NCBI RefSeq assembly: GCF_963675585.1
Contig: NZ_OY776414.1
Coordinates: 2,335,001 to 2,399,000, forward strand
From: an uncultured Draconibacterium sp.
GTDB taxonomy: Bacteria; Bacteroidota; Bacteroidia; Bacteroidales; Prolixibacteraceae
DNA length: 64,000 bases
Direction: 5' to 3'
Shown here: one piece after another, positions 26,368 through 33,379 of the stretch
Layout: each line of letters begins with the position of its first letter
How positions within the stretch are numbered: the stretch's first letter is position 1
Notes under the pieces: model-generated
The model's database searches: none
Seen by the model: the letters and a program-made list of their open reading frames with translations, nothing else
Told to the model about the DNA's origin: nothing
Made by a program: the position numbers and the translations under genes

Positions 26368-27639
26368 TTATTTTATAAACGTGTTGGCCCACTTTATGTA
26401 CTGTTCCCAGTCAAAATCGGTTACATCGTGTTTTCCTGTTCGAATATGGTACGCAACCGTATTTTGTATGGGTTGATTTACTTCAGGCATTTCGTTTTGT
26501 GTTATGCCTTTTTTACCGTATAATTTGTAAACAGGGCTGGCATACAAAGCAGCTAAAAATTCTCCCTTCGGATCGGCCCACTGATCTTCTTCGGCGCTTG
26601 CAACATAAACCGGACGTGGCGCAATTAAAGCGATCAACTCGTGCTGGTCGACCGGAAGTGCTTCCTCATTTTTACTGTAATTTTTAAAATTGGGGCAAAA
26701 CCAATATGGAAAACTCCTGTTTATTCGCCAAATGGTTTCGCCAACTCTTCTTTTAGAAAGTGCTGCACCACCGCAACCCGAATTATTTGAAATTACACCG
26801 GCAAAGCGTGTGTCGCTGGCACCAGCCCAGAGCGAAGTTTTACCTAAGCGGGAGTGTCCAAAAACAATAACTTTTGATGCATCCACCTGCTCGTCCATTT
26901 CAAAATAGTCCATTGCCCGACTTAAGCCCCATGCCCACGCAGCAATCGATCCCCATTCGTTATCGGCAGGTTGGTGTTGATCATCAACATAAAAAAAAGG
27001 TTGAATTCCATCGCTTAAATCATCTTTGTCGGGATCTACTTCGCCATAATAAATCACGGCCAAACCATATCCGGCATCAATCATTTTTTCAACCGGCCAC
27101 CTGTTGGCTCTGACACCGCGGGATTGTTCGGTAAGTTGATTATTAATAATTCCAAACGAAGGATAATCTGCCGCCCACGCTTCAGAAATAATGATATCGG
27201 CTTCGTTGGTAATCGTGTGGTTTCCATAAAAATTGTAGGCTAAAAACAAGGGAACTTTTTCCGTATTTTTAGGCAAGTACATTAAAATAGTAAAATCAAG
27301 CAAGTTGTTGTCTTTCCTGAATGACAGGTCGATTTGTTTTCGGATGGCCTTTCCATTTAAAGCATTGTTGCTTTGTTCAAGAACATCATACGAAGTTATT
27401 TTTAGCTCTCCGGGAACTTCGCCATACATATTCTGTGTGAAAAAATCGAGCAATTCAGGCCGCCGCTTTGTCTCCCACTTTTTTACACTTTTAACCTTTT
27501 TCCCGTTAAAGGTTTTTAAAGGATCGGGCAATTTAAAAACCGGAACTTTGTTTTCGTCGTAGTTGGGTGTGTATTGTGCAAATGCAAAATCCTGAAAAAG
27601 AAAAAGAAAAAAAATAAAAAGGAAATACCTGCTCATCAT
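26368..27639 (-). CDS. CE15-like glucuronoyl esterase / exported acyl esterase
   Basis: A signal peptide (about 21 residues) precedes an alpha/beta-hydrolase with the CE15-type nucleophile motif GHSRLGK (GCSRxGK in fungal enzymes), the NNSGCGGAALSKRRVGE segment that holds an oxyanion and acidic position, and the catalytic histidine in RTGKHDVTDFDW. Enzymes of this type cut ester bonds between glucuronoxylan and lignin, or other acyl esters. The 423-aa length is typical for the Bacteroidota form. It leads the DUF1080 and oxidoreductase genes. Confidence 0.85.
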   Translation of the reverse strand: MMSRYFLFIFFLFLFQDFAFAQYTPNYDENKVPVFKLPDPLKTFNGKKVKSVKKWETKRRPELLDFFTQNMYGEVPGELKITSYDVLEQSNNALNGKAIRKQIDLSFRKDNNLLDFTILMYLPKNTEKVPLFLAYNFYGNHTITNEADIIISEAWAADYPSFGIINNQLTEQSRGVRANRWPVEKMIDAGYGLAVIYYGEVDPDKDDLSDGIQPFFYVDDQHQPADNEWGSIAAWAWGLSRAMDYFEMDEQVDASKVIVFGHSRLGKTSLWAGASDTRFAGVISNNSGCGGAALSKRRVGETIWRINRSFPYWFCPNFKNYSKNEEALPVDQHELIALIAPRPVYVASAEEDQWADPKGEFLAALYASPVYKLYGKKGITQNEMPEVNQPIQNTVAYHIRTGKHDVTDFDWEQYIKWANTFIK

Positions 27640-27722
27640 ATCGAATTAGTTGGATTTGGACGTAAATATACCTTAAAATTAGTTTTCTAAAATTATATCG
27701 ACGTACAATTTCAGTTCCGCAA

Positions 27723-29042
27723 TTAATTTTTACGAAGCATTTTTCCTTCCTTTTTGTATTCCTTTTTTATTCCTCTTAACAAATCCTCTTCCGTTAAAAC
27801 TGAATTGTTTTTTTGTAAAGTTTGTAACCCGGCAAACTGAATGGCATTCACAATATTTGCACCTGAAAGTTCATAATTCTTCCCAATCTTATTGAAATCA
27901 ATCTCCGAGTTTTTTTGAATGGATTCCGGAATGTAATTTTCCCAAAGTTTTACTCTTTCTTTTACATCGGGTGCTTCAAATTCTACAAATGAATTAAATC
28001 TTCGGGTAAACGAAGAATCAATGTTTGTTTTCATATTTGAAGCTAAAATCACAAGTCCTTCGTGAGCTTCAATACGCTGCAACAGATACGACACTTCCTG
28101 GTTGGCATATTTATCGTGAGCATCGCGCACATTGGTGCGTTTACCAAAAATTGAATCGGCCTCATCAAAAAATAAGATCCAGTTTTTATGAGCCGCTTTA
28201 TCAAACAGCTTCGAAAGGTTTTTTTCCGTTTCTCCAATGTATTTCGATACCACCATCGACAAATCAACACGAAAAACATCGCGCTTGGTATATTTCCCCA
28301 ACAAGCACGCAGTCATTGTTTTTCCGGTTCCGGGAGGACCATAAAACAGAATACGGTATCCGGGTTTTATTTTACCTCTCAATTCCCAATTCTCCAGTAA
28401 TTGTTCGTTGTAATTTAACCAGGTTTCAATCTCACGAATACTTTCCAATGTATTTTCTGCCAAAACAAGATCTTTCCATTCCAAATCGGTTTTAATGAGC
28501 TGAGCAGGAAAATCGCTGCTCAATTTCGGTCGCGAAATTTTTTCGGATAAAAACAAATCAACAAATTCTTCATCCATGATTAGTCTACCACTCATTTTTG
28601 GTTCTCCGGCAGGAACTTGTTCGATAAACAACACATTTTTCCGGGCAAACAAATGCGACTCGTCAAAAAATGATGTCACCTGCATTCGTTTCTCAATATC
28701 TTTCCCGCCTAAAACATATAAAATGGTTTCGCCAGTGGGTAATATTCCCCTGTGGTTTTTTCCTTTAACGCCACCAAATTCAGGAAATTCGCCACCATTT
28801 GGAAGAAACTCTGCGATTAAAGCATTGAAAAAATCGGGCAAAACATGCGGCACCAAAGCGGTTAAAAGAATAACTATTTCGGACTGCGACAGACTGTAAT
28901 TTTTTATAAAGACTGAAAGTTCGGAATTGTCTAAAAAAGTAGCAGAGAACAAAGTATCAACGCGTGGAGCCGAATTTAGATCGGAAGCCAATTTGCTACG
29001 ATATATGTTATTTAAAAAATTGAATAATTTGGTTTTCCCCAT
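27723..29042 (-). CDS. eCIS-associated AAA+ ATPase
   Basis: Last gene of the contractile injection cluster. Residues 1-190 form an N-terminal domain without recognised motifs; the AAA+ module has Walker A GPPGTGKT (235-242), Walker B ILFFDEADSIFGKR, a sensor ASNMKTN and arginine-finger region SFTRRFNSFVEF. It corresponds to the Afp15/Pvc15-type ATPase found in almost every eCIS locus; in those systems it is needed for assembly or cargo loading. It follows the 143-aa gene by only 4 bases. Confidence 0.92.
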   Translation of the reverse strand: MGKTKLFNFLNNIYRSKLASDLNSAPRVDTLFSATFLDNSELSVFIKNYSLSQSEIVILLTALVPHVLPDFFNALIAEFLPNGGEFPEFGGVKGKNHRGILPTGETILYVLGGKDIEKRMQVTSFFDESHLFARKNVLFIEQVPAGEPKMSGRLIMDEEFVDLFLSEKISRPKLSSDFPAQLIKTDLEWKDLVLAENTLESIREIETWLNYNEQLLENWELRGKIKPGYRILFYGPPGTGKTMTACLLGKYTKRDVFRVDLSMVVSKYIGETEKNLSKLFDKAAHKNWILFFDEADSIFGKRTNVRDAHDKYANQEVSYLLQRIEAHEGLVILASNMKTNIDSSFTRRFNSFVEFEAPDVKERVKLWENYIPESIQKNSEIDFNKIGKNYELSGANIVNAIQFAGLQTLQKNNSVLTEEDLLRGIKKEYKKEGKMLRKN

Positions 29043-29046
29043 ACTT

Positions 29047-29478
29047 TTAATCTGCTATTTTTTCATTTAACCGATACATAAATGTATTTATCGAATCTTC
29101 AATTTTCTGAAAGGCAGACGGCAACTTTGTGTAAAATCCTGAAGACACTATATAGTCTTTACTTCGTCCATCCAAATTGGCTTGCCAAAAAAGCGAATTT
29201 GTTGACATGCGGGGAAGTGATTCCTCGGAGAGGGTAAAAAAATCATTTCTGATGATCTGCTGCAAATGCTCCATTCCCTCCTGTTTAATTTTTGTAAACT
29301 CATACCATTGAAACATGTGTAACTCATTTTTACCCATCATAAACATTTGACCGTCAGCAAAAATCAACCTTCCGCTGTTTACTTTTCCTAATCTTCCCAA
29401 ATTAAAAAGTTTTAGCATGGGTTTTTCATTTACCCGGGTTTCGGGCAAGCCGGTCTTGTTATTCAGTATTTCATTCAT
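29047..29478 (-). CDS. Uncharacterised 143-aa eCIS cluster protein
   Basis: No family recognised. No signal peptide or membrane helix. The N-terminal half has a beta-rich segment GRLIFADGQMFMMG and an aromatic FQWYEF; the second half (EHLQQIIRNDFFTLSEE, then DYIVSSGFYTKLPSAFQKIE) follows a pattern of helix, FFxL, polar strand, then a proline before a closing helix that reminds me of small protease-inhibitor folds such as emfourin, but this is only a resemblance. It lies 10 bases after the DUF4157/metalloprotease gene and 4 before the ATPase, so a role as chaperone, adaptor or inhibitor of the candidate cargo is conceivable. Confidence 0.75.
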   Translation of the reverse strand: MNEILNNKTGLPETRVNEKPMLKLFNLGRLGKVNSGRLIFADGQMFMMGKNELHMFQWYEFTKIKQEGMEHLQQIIRNDFFTLSEESLPRMSTNSLFWQANLDGRSKDYIVSSGFYTKLPSAFQKIEDSINTFMYRLNEKIAD

Positions 29479-29488
29479 AATTAATAAA

Positions 29489-31609
29489 TCAGATTAATTT
29501 CCAGTTTTTATTAGTAATATCTTTTAATGCCCAACCAAAAGGACCGTAATGTTGCCCCCGAACTTCGTTGCCCATCGACATCATACTGTCACTATTTTCT
29601 GATTGTACTCTTCCGGCTCCAATTTGTTCCGACATAGTACTATGATCTACAACAGTTCCTGCCGGAGTACCAGTTCCTCCGGGAGATAAATCATCGGTAA
29701 CATAATCATCAACAAGTCCAAAAACATGACCAAACTCGTGAGAAACCGTATTTTGCAGTTCACCGGTTCCTACAATTATTTGCACCCGTCTGAATGCTGC
29801 TGCATTATTTTCGTTATCATCATATTGTTCTGCCATTGTATCCGAACGATTCTCGGTGCTTACCCGGGTCTCAATATTTGGGAAATTTTTGGTACGCAGA
29901 TAATTCATAACTGAATTGATTCTACGATTAACCAGGCGCCGGTTGGCAGCTGTGCTACCTAAAATAGAAGCATGTCCAACAACCGTTACATTGCTGTTCG
30001 AGGTATCGTTATCTGACTCGCGAAATTGTCCGATAAAAGAATCAATTCTCGCTTTATCATTATCATCTAAAATCCATTCGTTATTTTCGAAGAACACAGA
30101 TGTGCGTAACATGGAGCGGTTAAAGTCGTTTGTAACACTCGGAGTATTTAATAAACTGTTGCTCGAAAGTGTCATTTCCGAATCGTAAGGATTTGTATTG
30201 GCGGTATTTCCAAACCGGTTTGAATCTACACTTGCTCCCGTGGTTAAACGTGCTGCGGTATTAATTGTTTCCAATCTTGCATCTCCAATCCGCTGAGCCG
30301 TGTCGGCAATAAGTGTTCTTACTTCACCGAATTCTGCCCGTTCAGGATTTTTAACCAGAGAAACCTGCAAATGATCATTTGCCGAATTATTTCTACCCGA
30401 GTAGCTCGCAGTTCCTTCATCCTGAACATCGATAGACACATGAACATTTGCCAAAATATCATCCCAACAAGGTTCATCAACCTGAAACTCGAGAAATGGC
30501 GAATCTTGCCACAAAGTTATGGTTTCACTTATTCTTTGTCTGAAATTTATTCGGGCAGTCTCCTTTTGTGTGTCGCTCCACGAATAATAGCTCGAAACCA
30601 AAGTATTGTTTAAGGTTTCGTCGTTTATATAGTTGAGTATGTTTGCCAATCCTGCCAAATCGGCTTCTCCTGAACTTACCAATCCTGAAGAGCCTAGTGT
30701 TAACCCGTTAACAAACCGCGTTTTTCCACGAACAGTAATTTGCAAAATTTGCGTTGCAGGATTGTAAGAAGCTTCAAATCCCCCCACGTTTGTGTCGGTT
30801 GGAGATACTGATTTTGGACCGTACATTCCATGATTGATAAAGGCCTCTTTTTGCCTTTCAGTTGATTCATCGCAAGTAACAGCCGCCTCTTCCGGAACAG
30901 GTGCTTCAGTGGCAGGCGCAGCTTCCGCAGTTTCCCGCTGAACTGTATTTTTTGAAACACTTGCTCCTTGTTGAATTGTATGTGTAAGTTCGTGGGCCAA
31001 AAGTGTTTTTCCACTAGTGGATTGAGGATCATATTTTCCCTCGTTAAAAAAGATGTTATTTCCAAAAGTAAAAGCCTGTGCTCCTAATTCTCTGTTCATT
31101 TGCACAGCTTGGTTATCGGTATGAATATTTACATTGCTAAAGTCGGCTCCAAAACCATTTTCCATTTGTGCCTGAACTCCGGATGCCAATACGTTTCCAT
31201 TTCCGACATTGCTTTTTAAAAGTTGCTCTGTGCTATTTTGCGACATAGCTGCAGAATTTTCAGCTTTGGGCTGAACCATTTCCTCCTCTTCCTCTTCCGG
31301 CTGTCGTTGCAGTTCTATTCTGGTCTGCACTTCTTCCTCTTCTTCGTTCTTTTGTACCAGCGGTGTTATGTCGCTGGCAATTGTTTTATTCTGAATTTCA
31401 GGAGCAGAAGCAGCAAAAAATGATTCCGGCTCAGATTGGCCATTCACGACAAGATCGGCCATCCGATCGGCTTCCTGCTCGTATATATCGCCCGGAACTC
31501 CTACTTTTAATTTTGCCTGTGGCGCAAAAAATCCTGTGTCATTCTGATTTGAGAAAAACGGTTTACTGCTTTTCCCTGAAACATCTGGTTTATTACTTTT
31601 TGTTTTCAT
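29489..31609 (-). CDS. eCIS DUF4157 protein with OmpA-like and C-terminal zincin domains (candidate cargo)
   Basis: A 706-aa multi-domain protein. Residues 31-54 hold the leader motif LKVGVPGDIYEQEADRMADL seen in eCIS DUF4157 proteins; 88-111 is a very acidic linker; 127-215 is the DUF4157 domain with its own HELTH (206-210). About residues 503-614 form an OmpA-like domain (VVGHASILGS, RRVQIIV). Directly after it comes HEFGHVFGLVDDY (624-636) and a SMMSMG (675-680) that resembles a metzincin Met-turn, so a second zinc protease site is likely. No signal peptide. DUF4157 proteins are common eCIS cargo or core components; carrying two HExxH motifs plus a peptidoglycan-binding-type domain makes effector function plausible but unproven. 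Confidence 0.85.
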   Translation of the reverse strand: MKTKSNKPDVSGKSSKPFFSNQNDTGFFAPQAKLKVGVPGDIYEQEADRMADLVVNGQSEPESFFAASAPEIQNKTIASDITPLVQKNEEEEEVQTRIELQRQPEEEEEEMVQPKAENSAAMSQNSTEQLLKSNVGNGNVLASGVQAQMENGFGADFSNVNIHTDNQAVQMNRELGAQAFTFGNNIFFNEGKYDPQSTSGKTLLAHELTHTIQQGASVSKNTVQRETAEAAPATEAPVPEEAAVTCDESTERQKEAFINHGMYGPKSVSPTDTNVGGFEASYNPATQILQITVRGKTRFVNGLTLGSSGLVSSGEADLAGLANILNYINDETLNNTLVSSYYSWSDTQKETARINFRQRISETITLWQDSPFLEFQVDEPCWDDILANVHVSIDVQDEGTASYSGRNNSANDHLQVSLVKNPERAEFGEVRTLIADTAQRIGDARLETINTAARLTTGASVDSNRFGNTANTNPYDSEMTLSSNSLLNTPSVTNDFNRSMLRTSVFFENNEWILDDNDKARIDSFIGQFRESDNDTSNSNVTVVGHASILGSTAANRRLVNRRINSVMNYLRTKNFPNIETRVSTENRSDTMAEQYDDNENNAAAFRRVQIIVGTGELQNTVSHEFGHVFGLVDDYVTDDLSPGGTGTPAGTVVDHSTMSEQIGAGRVQSENSDSMMSMGNEVRGQHYGPFGWALKDITNKNWKLI

Positions 31610-31613
31610 GCTT

Positions 31614-33140
31614 TTACCATTCTACAAACAATAATTCATCCTTCCATGGTAGTTTAATCAGCGAAAAATTCCACTGCAACTTTTCCATTAATACATCCTG
31701 AACCTTGTGTTCAACAATCAACTTATATCCTTTTTCCTTTTTAATCAACTTACCATCTCTCTGCACAAACATTTGACGTAATCCATCGGGGCCGGTATTT
31801 TTTAATTCGGGCCAACTCCGAATAACCTGATAAAGCAGATTTTCAATTTCTGTTTTAATCTCCTGATCAATAAAACTCTTGTTAGGGATGGAAGCATTCA
31901 ACTTGATTCCGCACAAAAATTTCTCAAGGATCAGGTCTCCTTCAAAAAAAAGCTCATTTCCGGTTGCCAGATAATGCAAGGTTTGCACCGCTTTGTATAT
32001 TATATCCGGCTTTAAACTCCCATTCTCTTCCAACCAGTTAAAGTGTTTAAAAAAGGCATTAAGAAATGGACAAAAAAGAACCAAACCCGCCTTTCGAACA
32101 ACAATATCACTCGTGATATTTTCAAAAAACGGTGGTTCTTTCTTTTTGTCAGAGTTAACAAATTCCTTTCTCGTGAAGGTTGACTTCAGTTTAGTATGAC
32201 TATTTGAAAACTCATTGGGCCTCCGTCCCGATTGAATAGTTTTTGATTGGACTAGTATAAATTCATCTATTTGTTCAATCTCTTTTTTGCTATATAAAAA
32301 GTAGTTTTGAAAGGTTTCTTTTGCAAAAAATTTACGGATTTGCGAAACAAATAGCTGAGCCGTTTTAGCTATCTCAGTTATTTTTTTTTTCTCAAAACTT
32401 CTATCAGAAATGTGCAATTCAACAAGTTCTGCTACACCTTGCTTTTTTAAGGTTCCAAACGAAAGGAGCAGTAAACGCTTCAAAAAAAAGATTTTAAAAG
32501 GAAAATCTGATTCTCTTAAAAAACGAAGCAACAAAGTTTTATTTGCTATTTGCACTTTATTTGTGGCAGAAACAAATTCCAAAATCTGCTCTTCTGAAAA
32601 CTGGAAAACAAAACGCTCAACAGCATCTTCATTTTGTTTCAAAACATTTCTAATTGCTTCAAAAAAACTCTCCTTTTTTAATATTGTAATCCACTGTTTT
32701 GGCTGACTTAACTCGTATATGTATTCTTGTTTTCCGAACCACGGTAAATACCCCTTCTCGATAAAAAATAAAAAAGTGTTTTGCAGGTTTGTTTCCGTAT
32801 CAACCACTTGTCTTGAAAAAATTACCTTCTGGGGATTATCAACCGATTCATTCACTTCTATTCTGCCGTTATCTAACTGATTCGCAATTGATTTTACTAC
32901 TTCAAATTTTGCTGCTGGTAAGTCCTCCATATTTTTTAACAGCACTTCAATATTCAACTCATCAAAACGTATAATTTCATTATTTGTGTCGTATTTTATA
33001 AAAAGTTCGTCAAGCAGCGGCAACAACTCCCCATTCAAATAGCTACTAATGTTATTTTTTACCCAGTATGCCTCCTTTTCACCGGGAGTAGTTACTTCCA
33101 GGAACACTTTTTCTATGATATGACTTTGTTCAGAATTCAT
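31614..33140 (-). CDS. eCIS tape-measure protein
   Basis: The N-terminus HIIEKVFLEVTTPGEKEAYW, NNISSYLNGELLPLLDELF and IRFDELNIEVL is the signature of the contractile-injection tape-measure family (Afp14/Pvc14 type). The C-terminus holds the other conserved block, LVLFCPFLNAFFKHFNWLE followed by AVQTLHYLATGNE. The middle is helical and Lys/Phe-rich. Such proteins set the length of the tube; 508 aa suggests a fairly short particle, although the scale is not certain for this family. It is 4 bases before the DUF4157 gene. Confidence 0.88.
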   Translation of the reverse strand: MNSEQSHIIEKVFLEVTTPGEKEAYWVKNNISSYLNGELLPLLDELFIKYDTNNEIIRFDELNIEVLLKNMEDLPAAKFEVVKSIANQLDNGRIEVNESVDNPQKVIFSRQVVDTETNLQNTFLFFIEKGYLPWFGKQEYIYELSQPKQWITILKKESFFEAIRNVLKQNEDAVERFVFQFSEEQILEFVSATNKVQIANKTLLLRFLRESDFPFKIFFLKRLLLLSFGTLKKQGVAELVELHISDRSFEKKKITEIAKTAQLFVSQIRKFFAKETFQNYFLYSKKEIEQIDEFILVQSKTIQSGRRPNEFSNSHTKLKSTFTRKEFVNSDKKKEPPFFENITSDIVVRKAGLVLFCPFLNAFFKHFNWLEENGSLKPDIIYKAVQTLHYLATGNELFFEGDLILEKFLCGIKLNASIPNKSFIDQEIKTEIENLLYQVIRSWPELKNTGPDGLRQMFVQRDGKLIKKEKGYKLIVEHKVQDVLMEKLQWNFSLIKLPWKDELLFVEW

Positions 33141-33314
33141 TCTAATTTAAGCACTTAATACTTGTTTTTTAACTCCGAATGCCCTATTTTTGATAGAGTA
33201 AGATTCAGAGATGAATTACTGGGTTTTTTGGCATAGAGATGAAAGTGCAAAGCGATAGCGGTCTTTAGAGTCTGTTAATGTTAGTACAAGATTTAAAGTG
33301 TTTTTCGCCCATTG

Positions 33315-33359
33315 GGATATCATTCGAAGTATACAATTAAACGACTGATATCCTTTTTT
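33315..33359 (+). other. Hairpin with T run in the largest gap inside the eCIS cluster
   Basis: The 8-bp arms GGATATCA (33315-33322) and TGATATCC (33346-33353) pair across a 23-base loop, and T6 follows on the plus strand. The eCIS genes are transcribed on the other strand, where the hairpin is preceded by A6 and has no T run. It lies within the 239-base gap between the 874-aa gene and the tape-measure gene, the only large gap in the cluster, and could act as an mRNA processing or stability element or end an antisense transcript. Confidence 0.35.
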
Positions 33360-33379
33360 ATTTATATACCCTCTCATCA

